From contig NZ_AWFZ01000028.1 in NCBI RefSeq assembly GCF_000463155.2, positions 248,001 through 312,000 of the forward strand: a stretch of DNA of 64,000 bases, read 5' to 3'. The notes below the pieces were generated by a model that was given only the letters and a program-made list of their open reading frames with translations, ran no database searches and had not been told where the DNA came from. Position 1 is the stretch's first letter; each line of letters begins with the position of its first letter. Positions 50,481 to 58,084 of this stretch are shown here, in pieces. This DNA is from Siccibacter turicensis LMG 23730. Lineage in GTDB: Bacteria > Pseudomonadota > Gammaproteobacteria > Enterobacterales > Enterobacteriaceae. The translations under genes were made by a program, and so were the position numbers.

Positions 50481-50888
50481 ATGTTTGATACCAAAGTGGC
50501 GATTATTGTGCGTAATGACCTGGCGGCCTGGCAGCGGCTGAACGTAGTGGCGTTTCTGGCAACCGGCGTAGCCTCCGCCGCCCCGGACGCCATGGGCCAA
50601 CCCTATGTTGACGCTGCGGGCAATCGCTACGGTACGCTGCTGGGCCAGCCGATGATGGTGTTTGAAGCCGACCTGGCAGGATTGCAAAAGGCGCACGGCA
50701 TCGGGCTTACCCGCGAGCTTGCGCTGCACCCCTACGTTGAGGCGATGTTTTCCACCGGCAATGACCACGATAACCGCCAGGCGTTTCTGGCCGAAGACCC
50801 GGCGCACCTCAACCTGGTGGGTCTGGCGCTGCATGGCCCTAAAAAAGCCGTCGATAAAGCCGTAAAAGGCCTGTCGCTCCACCCCTGA
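50481..50888 (+). CDS. DUF2000 family protein
   Basis: 135 residues from MFDTKVAIIVRNDLAAWQRLNVVAFLATG. The family has a peptidyl-tRNA-hydrolase-2-like fold but no proven activity. Start chosen at the ATG with GGAG 6 nt upstream; in-frame starts further up lack a ribosome-binding site. Seen: ATGVASAAPDAMGQPYVDAAGN, GLTRELALHPYVEAMF, LNLVGLALHGPKKAVDKAVKGL. AraC-type neighbours of DUF2000 genes suggest a regulated pair. Function not known. Confidence 0.82.
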   Translation: MFDTKVAIIVRNDLAAWQRLNVVAFLATGVASAAPDAMGQPYVDAAGNRYGTLLGQPMMVFEADLAGLQKAHGIGLTRELALHPYVEAMFSTGNDHDNRQAFLAEDPAHLNLVGLALHGPKKAVDKAVKGLSLHP

Positions 50889-51221
50889 CCGCCTCGCTCT
50901 CTGTCGACCCGGTAGGTTTTGCCGGGTCGCCCCGCCTGAATAACATAAGCATTATTTCTGTACGTGCCGCTGTGCCTTGTACAAATATCCCGTACCGAGC
51001 GGCTTGATATTGCAGAGAAAATTGCAATTAAGAATAGTCTTATAAGGAAAGCTTACCTTTGCGCTGGGCTTGCGGGAAAATCTGCTATTCTTGATGTTGC
51101 ATTAGTGAACAACTGAATTACGTAACAGGCAATCATAAAGTAATAGTTAATATTGCTATGCTGCCGCTATTAGCCCGCAGGAATGGCCTGTATCGGAAAA
51201 TTATTTATCAGGAGGGATAGC
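50889..51221 (+). other. Non-coding region upstream of the yciE-like gene
   Basis: 333 bp. TCGACCCGGTA...TACCGGGTCG-like pairing near 50903-50929 (GACCCGGTAGGTTTTGCCGGGTC) may terminate the DUF2000 gene. CTATTCTTGATG near 51083 and TATGCT near 51157 are possible -10 elements of a stress promoter. No gene. Confidence 0.45.
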
Positions 51222-51728
51222 ATGACGTTCGCTGAGAATTATCACGACTGGCTGCGCGATGCTTACGCCATGGAAAAACAGGCGGAAAAAATGCTTTCTA
51301 CGCTGATTGAGCGTAGCGATCGCTATCCCCAATTCAGACAGCGTCTTGAACAACATTTAATTGAGACGCGTCACCAGATTACCCTGCTTGATGAAATATT
51401 TGAGCGCAATAATATTAGTCACTCAATTATTAAAGATACCGTGAGTAAACTTGAAGCCTTCGGCATGGCATCCGTCACTAAATTAACCTCTGATGAAATA
51501 GTTAAAAACGCCATCAGCAGCGCGGTATTTGAGCAGCTGGAAGTCGCCTGCTATATCACGCTGATTACCGCTGCCCGCCAGGCAGGCGATCTCACCGCCG
51601 TGCCGGTATTTGAATCTATGCTGCAGCAGGAAAAAAGCATGGCAGAGTGGGCGCTACGTCACCTTCCCGATATCACCGACCAGTTTCTTTTACGCTCTGC
51701 GCCTGCGGGCGCCGGGGCGAAGCACTGA
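51222..51728 (+). CDS. YciE/YciF-type ferritin-like stress protein (DUF892)
   Basis: 168 residues, four-helix ferritin-like fold. Seen: NYHDWLRDAYAMEKQAEKML, QHLIETRHQITLLDEIFER, SAVFEQLEVACYITLITAARQAGD and LQQEKSMAEWALRHLP, with the Glu/His residues spaced as diiron ligands in helices A to D. Closer to E. coli YciE than YciF by eye. Start fixed by AGGAGGGATAGC before ATG 51222. E. coli yciGFE is a sigma-S-dependent operon; here a yciG relative lies 0.6 kb away but no yciF is present. Confidence 0.85.
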   Translation: MTFAENYHDWLRDAYAMEKQAEKMLSTLIERSDRYPQFRQRLEQHLIETRHQITLLDEIFERNNISHSIIKDTVSKLEAFGMASVTKLTSDEIVKNAISSAVFEQLEVACYITLITAARQAGDLTAVPVFESMLQQEKSMAEWALRHLPDITDQFLLRSAPAGAGAKH

Positions 51729-51763
51729 CCGTAACCAGCCATTACTGTTATGAGGGTTTGATT

Positions 51764-51880
51764 ATGATGACCAACGTCCAACACACGACCTTTATCGACC
51801 CGGTACGCGGTGCCGAATCGGGAGCGTCGCTGCCTGCGCATGAGCGTAAGGCATCCACCCGGCCACGGGATCATAAGTAA
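51764..51880 (+). CDS. 38-residue protein of unknown function
   Basis: MMTNVQHTTFIDPVRGAESG... ending RPRDHK; a second Met follows the first. GAGGG lies 7 nt before the ATG, and the ORF sits 35 bp after the yciE-like gene and directly before a terminator, so it is likely the last gene of that transcript. Hydrophilic, no membrane segment, no family recognised. Confidence 0.55.
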   Translation: MMTNVQHTTFIDPVRGAESGASLPAHERKASTRPRDHK

Positions 51881-51913
51881 GGTACGCGCCGGGTTTTTTC
51901 CGCGTTGCTCCAT

Positions 51914-51945
51914 AAAAAAAGAGGCGCCCTGGCGCCTCTTTTTTT
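51914..51945. terminator. Strong bidirectional terminator
   Basis: AAAAAAAGAGGCGCC-ct-GGCGCCTCTTTTTTT, ending the yciE-like unit on the plus strand and the 53-residue gene on the minus strand. Confidence 0.92.
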
Positions 51946-51953
51946 ATTTGTCA

Positions 51954-52115
51954 TCAGGATACGGCTTTTAAATTATGTTTTTCACGCAGTAACCATGTGT
52001 AGGGTTTGTATATTGCGCCGCCGGAGCGCATCATCAGACAGACTTTATTACCGATCACCATTGGAATAAATTTCCCACGTACTTCACCTTTTGTGTGTGA
52101 AAACCATGTGCGCAT
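51954..52115 (-). CDS. 53-residue basic protein of unknown function
   Basis: MRTWFSHTKGEVRGKFIPMV, then NKVCLMMRSGGAIYKPYTWL and ending NLKAVS. AAGGAG lies 6 nt before the ATG (52115) and a strong terminator follows 9 bp after the stop, so it has the marks of a real small gene. Basic and partly hydrophobic; no family recognised. Faces yciG with about 230 bp of AT-rich promoter sequence between. Confidence 0.6.
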   Translation of the reverse strand: MRTWFSHTKGEVRGKFIPMVIGNKVCLMMRSGGAIYKPYTWLLREKHNLKAVS

Positions 52116-52345
52116 TCTTCACTCCTTACTGGTAATTAGTTACTGCTCAACACGTTACGCATTTAAGACTATTACAAGGAAATTTCTTCCGCAATTATCT
52201 TATGCTGAGATTAATCTTAAAGCGCCCGTAATGTCGGAATGGCCGTCATAAAACATTGCCGCCCCGCTGTGGGGGGCTAAACTTATTTACGCGACGGTAA
52301 TTCCCGACGCTCTTACTTAGAATGGATAAACTGAGGAGAAACAAT

Positions 52346-52525
52346 ATGGCGCAACATCGTGGTGGTTCCGGTAATTTTGCTGAAGATCGTGAACGCGCTT
52401 CCGCGGCGGGTCGCAAAGGCGGCCAGAATAGCGGAGGCAACTTCAAAAATAATCCGGAACGCGCATCCGAAGCTGGCCGTAAAGGTGGGAAAAATAGCCA
52501 CGGCGGCGGACGAAAACCCAGCTAA
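52346..52525 (+). CDS. yciG: YciG-type stress protein with KGG repeats
   Basis: 59 residues, same length as E. coli YciG and nearly the same sequence: HRGGSGNFAEDRERASAAGRKGG, NSGGNFKNNPERASEAGRKGG. Two KGG repeats (PF10685), disordered and basic. In E. coli it belongs to the sigma-S/H-NS-controlled yciGFE operon. GAGGAG precedes the ATG; own terminator follows, so here it is monocistronic. Confidence 0.9.
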   Translation: MAQHRGGSGNFAEDRERASAAGRKGGQNSGGNFKNNPERASEAGRKGGKNSHGGGRKPS

Positions 52526-52544
52526 TAGCACGCGGTAAAAGAAG

Positions 52545-52579
52545 AAAGAGCAGCTCTGCTATGCAGAACTGCTCTTTTT
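52545..52579 (+). terminator. yciG terminator
   Basis: AAAGAGCAG...CTGCTCTTT with further T residues (TTTTTC). Confidence 0.85.
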
Positions 52580-52598
52580 CGCATTGCGCGACGGACTA

Positions 52599-52647
52599 TT
52601 TACACAAAGCGAATAATTCACCGAGTTAATTATTCGCTTTGTGTAAA
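52599..52647. repeat. Perfect 20-bp inverted repeat with 9-nt loop
   Basis: TTTACACAAAGCGAATAATT (52599-52618) and its exact complement AATTATTCGCTTTGTGTAAA (52628-52647), loop CACCGAGTT. It lies outside any gene between two ordinary terminators. No T run follows, so it is not an obvious terminator. Confidence 0.85.
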
Positions 52648-52700
52648 ACGGGACCTTCTGTCCCCGTATATTTTTCTGCGCACCACTCGCCATCCATAAT

Positions 52701-52731
52701 AAAAAAACCGGTACAGCTTGCCGGTTTTTTT
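52701..52731. terminator. Terminator of the small secreted-protein gene
   Basis: AAAAAAACCGG-tacagcttg-CCGGTTTTTTTA, usable in both directions. Confidence 0.8.
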
Positions 52732-52779
52732 ATTATTTGCGCAGTGCAATGGGCACTACGCAGCGTGGCGAGAGAACGA

Positions 52780-52998
52780 TTAATACCATTCGCCTGCAAC
52801 CAGGGTGTGCGAGTCAAACGCATCATCCATCGTTTTGCCGGTTGTTGTTGCGCCTGGAACGATATTCGAACCTGCTTCAATATCGGTCGCGTGCCAGCTG
52901 GCGGACGGGGCAGAAGTCTGAACCGGTGCGGCGGCAAAAGCCCCGAAAGACAGCGTGCCAAGCAGCGCTGCTACCGCGGTAATTTTTACGTTTTTCAT
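52780..52998 (-). CDS. 72-residue periplasmic protein of unknown function
   Basis: Begins with a clear Sec signal peptide (MKNVKITAVAALLGTLSFGAF, probable cleavage after AFA), leaving about 48 mature residues rich in Thr, Ser and Ala: PVQTSAPSASWHATDIEAGS...TLVAGEWY. AGAGAG lies before the ATG. No cysteine, no lipobox. The N-terminus recalls small BhsA/McbA-type envelope stress proteins, but the mature part does not match them, so no family is claimed. Transcribed alone, with 240 bp of AT-rich upstream sequence. Confidence 0.65.
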   Translation of the reverse strand: MKNVKITAVAALLGTLSFGAFAAAPVQTSAPSASWHATDIEAGSNIVPGATTTGKTMDDAFDSHTLVAGEWY

Positions 52999-53245
52999 AG
53001 GGATACTCTCTGTTCTGGATTCATTAACGGCGTGTGTCGCCTGTAGATAAATTGTAGATCCAGATCACACTTCTTAATAGTCAATTTATTTGTCTGTCGG
53101 TGTCAAAGAAACTGAAGATATGTCAAACCACAGCAATATGAAGGGATTATGAAGGGCATTACGCGCGCGGAGAGAAATAATAAACGCACAAAGCGTAAAA
53201 AAGCAGATGAAATAATAAGGCCAGCGCGGAAGCTGGCCTTGCTAC

Positions 53246-54004
53246 TTACATGGTATAGCCAAGCGATACCGTAGTACGGCGGTCGGTGTGATCCGGTGCC
53301 GATGACGGTGGCTCAGAGTTCCACGTGACGTTGTAAGCGACTTTCAGACCGAAGTGGTCGTTGATCGCCACGTTGAGCGCGGTTTCGGAGTTGGCGGTGG
53401 TGTCGTCTGCACCAAACACGGAAACACCCTGGGTGAACTTCGCATTGTCAGAGAACTGCCAGGCGTAGGTACCGGAGGCATAACCCAGCCCCTGGGTTTT
53501 GTCTTCGCCGTTGGTGTACTCGTCGTAACGTACGCCCGGACCGAATTCAAGACGCAGGCTGTGCACCGGGCCGTTAAGGATCTGACGACCATAACCTACG
53601 GTGGCGATATCGCGCTGACGATAGCCGTTATAGCGGTCGGTCAGCCAGCTCCCCTGACCAAACAGGTAGTCGCGATCGTTCACGTTGACGCGCGAACGTG
53701 CGCCCGCCGCATATTTCTCGGAGGAGCGCTCATCGTTGGAGGACGTGTTGCTGGCGTTGCCCCACAGCGACCAGGCGGTAGTTTCGCCGTACCAGGTCAT
53801 TTGGGTGTCAGCGGTCAGTGACGAACTTTCAGTATTGCCAGACTGGGCAAGATAACCGGCGTTGAGATTGCCTTCGAAAGGTTTTTTAGCAGTAGCAGGA
53901 TCATCCATGACAGTAAAAACGGAATCATCGGCATACGCAGTTTGCGCCGCAATCATGCCCCCCGCGAGCATCAGCGCCACGGGTACTGTCTTTAAAAGCT
54001 TCAT
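53246..54004 (-). CDS. ydiY: DUF481 outer-membrane protein YdiY
   Basis: 252 residues, as in E. coli YdiY. Signal peptide (MKLLKTVPVALMLAGGMIAAQTAYA), then a beta-barrel-type sequence of alternating residues: GYLAQSGNTESSSLTADTQMTWYGETTAWSLWGNASNTSS, ending TTVSLGYTM with the terminal aromatic pattern of outer-membrane proteins. E. coli ydiY is reported as acid-inducible; function unknown. Divergent from pfkB across 289 bp. Confidence 0.95.
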   Translation of the reverse strand: MKLLKTVPVALMLAGGMIAAQTAYADDSVFTVMDDPATAKKPFEGNLNAGYLAQSGNTESSSLTADTQMTWYGETTAWSLWGNASNTSSNDERSSEKYAAGARSRVNVNDRDYLFGQGSWLTDRYNGYRQRDIATVGYGRQILNGPVHSLRLEFGPGVRYDEYTNGEDKTQGLGYASGTYAWQFSDNAKFTQGVSVFGADDTTANSETALNVAINDHFGLKVAYNVTWNSEPPSSAPDHTDRRTTVSLGYTM

Positions 54005-54293
54005 TTATCAAGTCCGTACAACAAAAAAAAGAGACCAACACGGTCCCGGAATCTTTACTACGAATCAATGACATCCGTTTCGTAGAAAGGTAACAAATTA
54101 TAAAAAGGCCGGGTAAACATAGCAATGTATTCCTGTTTCGTTTTTTGAATAAGAGGCCTCTTAAACCGGCATTAAATGAATAACCGGAATACCGTAATCA
54201 GGCGCAGGATCAATTGAGTTATCAGGCGGTTAAATCTGTCGGATCGCCTGTCGACTGCTACGCTTAGGAAAGCCCACATGATAAGGAGTGACT

Positions 54294-55223
54294 ATGGTAC
54301 GCATTTATACGCTGACGCTCGCCCCCTCGCTGGACAGCGCCACCATCACGCCGCAAATCTACCCGGAAGGGAAACTGCGCTGTACCGCCCCGGTGTTTGA
54401 ACCGGGCGGCGGCGGCATCAACGTCGCCCGCGCCATTGCGCATCTGGGCGGTCACGCCACCGCCATCTTCCCGGCGGGCGGCGCCACCGGTGAACACCTC
54501 ACCGCCCTGCTCCACGACGAACAGGTCACCGCGATTACCGTGCAAACCAAAGACTGGACGCGCCAGAACCTGCACGTGCATGTGGAAGCGGGCGGCGAGC
54601 AGTATCGCTTCGTGATGCCCGGCGCCACGCTCAGCGCCGACGAGTTCCGCCAGCTGGAGGAGAAGGTGCTGGCGTGTGAAAGCGGATCGATTCTGGTGAT
54701 AAGCGGCAGCCTGCCGCCGGGAGTGGAAGTGGCGAAGCTGACCCAACTGATCAAGGCCGCCCAGAGCAAAGGGCTGCGGGTGATCGTCGACAGCTCCGGT
54801 GAGGCGCTGGCCGCGGCCCTCGACGTGGGCGGGCTGGAAATGGTGAAGCCGAACCAGAAAGAGTTGAGCGGCCTGGTTAAACGCGAGCTGGCCGAGCCGG
54901 ACGCGGTACGCGAGGCGGCGCAGGAGCTGGTTAACAGCGGCAAAGTGCGGCGCGTGGTGGTGTCGCTTGGCCCACAGGGGGCGCTGGCCGTAGACGGCAC
55001 CGACTGCGTGCAGGTAGTCCCTCCGCCGATGAAAAGCCAGAGCACCGTCGGCGCCGGGGACAGCATGGTCGGGGCGATGACCCTCAAGCTTGCCCAGGAC
55101 GCCTCCCTTGAAGAGATGACGCGCTATGGCGTTGCGGCAGGCAGCGCGGCGACCATCAACCAGGGCACCCGTCTGTGCTCGCGTGAAGACACCGATAAGA
55201 TCTTCACCTGGCTCAACCGCTAG
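54294..55223 (+). CDS. pfkB: 6-phosphofructokinase II
   Basis: 309 residues as in E. coli. Fructose-6-phosphate + ATP to fructose-1,6-bisphosphate; minor isozyme, inhibited by ATP. Ribokinase/PfkB fold: VFEPGGGGINVARAIAHLGG and GATGEHLTALL near the N-terminus; SLGPQGALAVD, STVGAGDSMVGAMTL with catalytic Asp near 256. The start at ATG 54294 follows AAGGAG; an upstream in-frame ATG at 54288 lacks correct spacing. Confidence 0.98.
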   Translation: MVRIYTLTLAPSLDSATITPQIYPEGKLRCTAPVFEPGGGGINVARAIAHLGGHATAIFPAGGATGEHLTALLHDEQVTAITVQTKDWTRQNLHVHVEAGGEQYRFVMPGATLSADEFRQLEEKVLACESGSILVISGSLPPGVEVAKLTQLIKAAQSKGLRVIVDSSGEALAAALDVGGLEMVKPNQKELSGLVKRELAEPDAVREAAQELVNSGKVRRVVVSLGPQGALAVDGTDCVQVVPPPMKSQSTVGAGDSMVGAMTLKLAQDASLEEMTRYGVAAGSAATINQGTRLCSREDTDKIFTWLNR

Positions 55224-55300
55224 TTCACCGGAAAACCGCCCCAGGCGGTTTTTCCCGCGTCGACTATGCTAAAAAAATTTAACGCAACCGCGAGGTAAGT

Positions 55301-55597
55301 ATGAGCAACGACGATATCAAACGTTTCATCGTCACCGTTACCGGGGCCGACCGGTCGCTGACCGACGTCAATGAGCTGACGAATGCCATGACCGGCAGCG
55401 GATTCGCGCTCACCATTACCGATGACGACGGTAAAGTGCGTGAGCTGGGGCCGATGACCTTCAGCCTGCTCGGTCCCCAGGAGGCGGATGAGGTGAAAGC
55501 CATGGCCGAGGGTCTGGCCGAGTCGGCCATTGGCCGCAAACCGGAGGTCACCGTGGTGCCGCTGCACGACTGGCTGGCGGAGAACGAAAGCCGTTAA
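55301..55597 (+). CDS. ydiZ: YdiZ-like small protein
   Basis: 98 residues: MSNDDIKRFIVTVTGADRSLTDVNELTNAM, LTITDDDGKVRELGPMTFSLL, EVTVVPLHDWLAENESR. Alternating beta/alpha pattern, soluble, no known domain. Named mainly by position directly after pfkB, where E. coli has ydiZ (96 aa). CGAGGTAAGT lies before the ATG. The short K-12 gene yniD, expected next, is not seen. Confidence 0.65.
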   Translation: MSNDDIKRFIVTVTGADRSLTDVNELTNAMTGSGFALTITDDDGKVRELGPMTFSLLGPQEADEVKAMAEGLAESAIGRKPEVTVVPLHDWLAENESR

Positions 55598-55685
55598 CCC
55601 TCCCACACTGTGCGTCAGCGCCGGTTTCCAGATCGGCGGTTTACGTTAAGCTTATGATTTGCCAGACAACCTACGGAGAGACATT

Positions 55686-56546
55686 ATGTGGCAAGCCATC
55701 AGTCGTCTGTTACGTGATCAGTTAGGCGAAGCAGAGATCGAACAGCGCATCGAGCTTCCCGGCGGTGAGATCCACGCCGCATGGCGTATTCGTTACGCCG
55801 GGCACGACGTTTTCGTGAAGTGCGATGAGCGTGAACTGCTGCCCATCTTTGCGGCTGAAGCCGACCAGCTTGAGCTGCTGTCGCGCAGTAAATCCGTGAC
55901 GGTGCCGCACGTGTACGGCGTTGGCAGCGATCGCGGCTACAGCTTTATCCTGCAGGAGTACCTTGAGCCGCGCCCGCTGGATGCCCACAACGCGTTCCTG
56001 CTTGGTCAGCAGCTGGCGCGTCTGCATCAGTGGAGCGATCAGCCGCAGTTTGGGCTCGATTTTGATAACGACCTCTCCACCACCCCGCAGCCCAACGCCT
56101 GGCAGCGCCGCTGGTCAACGTTCTTTGCCGAACAGCGCATCGGCTGGCAGCTGGAGCTGGCGGCGGAGAAAGGACTCGACTTTGGCGATATCGATCGCAT
56201 CGTCGACAGCGTGCAGCAGCAGCTGGGCTCGCATCAGCCGCAGCCATCATTGCTGCACGGCGACCTGTGGTCCGATAACTGCGCCCTTGGCCCGAACGGC
56301 CCCTACATCTTCGATCCGGCCTGCTACTGGGGCGATCGCGAGTGCGATCTGGCGATGCTGCCGCTGCACAGCGGTCAGCCGCCGCAGATCTACGATGGTT
56401 ACCAGTCCGTGGCTCCGCTTCCGGCCGGGTTCGTTGAGCGACAGCCGCTCTATCAGCTGTATACCCTGCTAAACCGTGCGAATTTGTTTGGCGGCGAGCA
56501 TTTGATGGTGGCGCAGCGCGCCCTGGAACGCGTGCTGGCGGTGTAA
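55686..56546 (+). CDS. yniA: Fructosamine kinase family protein YniA
   Basis: 286 residues, as in E. coli. PF03881 ketoamine kinase fold: GGEIHAAWRIRYAGHDVFVKCDE (ATP-lysine region), LGQQLARLHQWSDQPQFGLDFDN, SLLHGDLWSDNCALG (Brenner HGDxxxxN catalytic loop) and IFDPACYWGDRECDLAML. Probable role in phosphorylating glycated amines for repair; not proven. ATG 55686 follows GGAGAGACATT. Converges on yniB with 18 bp between. Confidence 0.95.
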   Translation: MWQAISRLLRDQLGEAEIEQRIELPGGEIHAAWRIRYAGHDVFVKCDERELLPIFAAEADQLELLSRSKSVTVPHVYGVGSDRGYSFILQEYLEPRPLDAHNAFLLGQQLARLHQWSDQPQFGLDFDNDLSTTPQPNAWQRRWSTFFAEQRIGWQLELAAEKGLDFGDIDRIVDSVQQQLGSHQPQPSLLHGDLWSDNCALGPNGPYIFDPACYWGDRECDLAMLPLHSGQPPQIYDGYQSVAPLPAGFVERQPLYQLYTLLNRANLFGGEHLMVAQRALERVLAV

Positions 56547-56564
56547 CACCGCCGGTCCGTCAGG

Positions 56565-57101
56565 CTAGAGGAAGCCCATCAGCGAGAACAGCAGGTAGCC
56601 GAGGATAATCACGATTACCGGCAGCACATAGAGCGGGAAAAATTGCACGAAAATGGTGTGGCGCGGCACCACGATTTTATTTTCAATCTGCTCGCGCGTC
56701 AGCCCTTCCGGCCCTTTTGCCCGCTCAAGAATCAGCTGATCCTCAACGCCTTCACGCAGGAACCTCGCCTGACGGCTCATGCGCGCGCCGGACGCCTGCA
56801 GCGCCAGCCCGACAAAAATCAGCGCGAAAATCACCCAGAACACCAGATTCAGCGAGCGGCCAAAGTCCGGGGTTGGAGAGTTGAACCAGAACACATTCAG
56901 GAACGGGGTGTTAAACCGCATCATGTCGATCATGACGTGGGCAAAGTCGAGCATCACGGCATTGATGCCGGCCTGCTTCTCACTGTGCGCGTACATGTAT
57001 TTCAGGATCGAGATAATGGTCGAGATCAGCGCCGGAATAAAAATTACCCACCCGGCAATACGCTTAACTATCGCGATGCGTCCAGCTTGTTGATACGTCA
57101 T
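56565..57101 (-). CDS. yniB: Inner-membrane protein YniB
   Basis: 178 residues (E. coli 178). Three to four membrane helices: IAGWVIFIPALISTIISIL, LNLVFWVIFALIFVGLAL, FFPLYVLPVIVIILGYLLFSL. Function unknown. AAGGGGAACC precedes the ATG. Divergent from yniC. Confidence 0.93.
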   Translation of the reverse strand: MTYQQAGRIAIVKRIAGWVIFIPALISTIISILKYMYAHSEKQAGINAVMLDFAHVMIDMMRFNTPFLNVFWFNSPTPDFGRSLNLVFWVIFALIFVGLALQASGARMSRQARFLREGVEDQLILERAKGPEGLTREQIENKIVVPRHTIFVQFFPLYVLPVIVIILGYLLFSLMGFL

Positions 57102-57250
57102 TGGTTCCCCTTGATAAAGACGCTTTGTTACCGCGTTAAGTCTACCTGCTCCCTCCCGTTTTCGCCTGTTCTTTCACGACGTTTGATAATAGCGGCCTGA
57201 TGTGTCAGCTTTAGGCCGGAGCCATGATGCCGTAATCACAGGAGTAACCA

Positions 57251-57919
57251 ATGACGAGTTCGCGCCAGATCCTTGCTGCAGTATTTGATATGGATGGTTT
57301 ACTGATTGACTCTGAGCCGCTGTGGGACCAGGCCGAGCTGGAGGTGATGGCGAGCCTCGGGGTGGATATCACCCGGCGGCACGAACTACCGGACACCCTC
57401 GGGCTGCGTATCGACATGGTGGTGGATCTGTGGTTTGCCCGTCAGCCGTGGAACGGACCGGATAATGCCGAAGTTACCCGACGCATTATCGCCCGCACCC
57501 TGACGCTGGTGGAGGAGAAAAAGCCGCTGCTGCCGGGTGTGCTGGCGGCGGTGCAGCTGTGCAAAGCCCAGGGGCTGAAAGTGGGCCTCGCCTCCGCCTC
57601 CCCGCTGCACATGCTTGAGCGCGTGCTGGAGATGTTTGACCTGCGCGACAACTTCGACGCCCTCGCCTCGGCGGAGCACCTTCCCTACAGCAAGCCCCAT
57701 CCACAGGTCTATCTTGATGCCGCCGCGAAGCTCGGCGTCTCGCCGCTCACCTGCGTGACGCTGGAGGATTCGGTCAACGGTATGATCGCCTCGAAGGCGG
57801 CGCGCATGCGCTCCATCGTGGTGCCGGCCGAAGAAAATCGCGACGATCCGCGCTGGGCGCTGGCGGATGTCAAACTGACCTCGCTGGAAGCCCTGCTCCC
57901 GGCGCATCTTATCGGCTGA
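57251..57919 (+). CDS. hxpB: Hexitol/2-deoxyglucose-6-phosphate phosphatase (HAD family)
   Basis: 222 residues, E. coli YniC/HxpB. HAD motifs: FDMDGLLIDSEP (nucleophile Asp13, general acid Asp15), motif II in LASASP, motif III Lys in YSKPHPQVYLDAAAKLG, motif IV LEDSVNGMIASKAARM. Dephosphorylates sugar phosphates such as 2-deoxyglucose-6-P and mannitol-1-P. CAGGAG before the ATG. Confidence 0.96.
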   Translation: MTSSRQILAAVFDMDGLLIDSEPLWDQAELEVMASLGVDITRRHELPDTLGLRIDMVVDLWFARQPWNGPDNAEVTRRIIARTLTLVEEKKPLLPGVLAAVQLCKAQGLKVGLASASPLHMLERVLEMFDLRDNFDALASAEHLPYSKPHPQVYLDAAAKLGVSPLTCVTLEDSVNGMIASKAARMRSIVVPAEENRDDPRWALADVKLTSLEALLPAHLIG

Positions 57920-57975
57920 CGACAGGCGGGCGGCGTTCGTCGCCCGTACCCCGCTTGTGCCACCGCCGTCCCGTT

Positions 57976-57994
57976 TTTAAAACCTTGTTTCAGT
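57976..57994 (+). promoter_or_regulatory. KdgR-like operator upstream of kduD
   Basis: TTTAAAACCTTGTTTCAGT fits 16 of 19 positions (Ns counted) of the KdgR-box consensus AATRAAAYNNYRTTTYATT, about 90 bp before the kduD start. KdgR represses pectin/ketodeoxygluconate genes in enterobacteria. Confidence 0.6.
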
Positions 57995-58084
57995 TTAATT
58001 TGAGTTTTTATATCCGCCTGCCTAAGCTCATCTGATTCGGGTCGGCCACAGGGCTGTGACTCGTCGACTGACAGCGAGGTAGTT

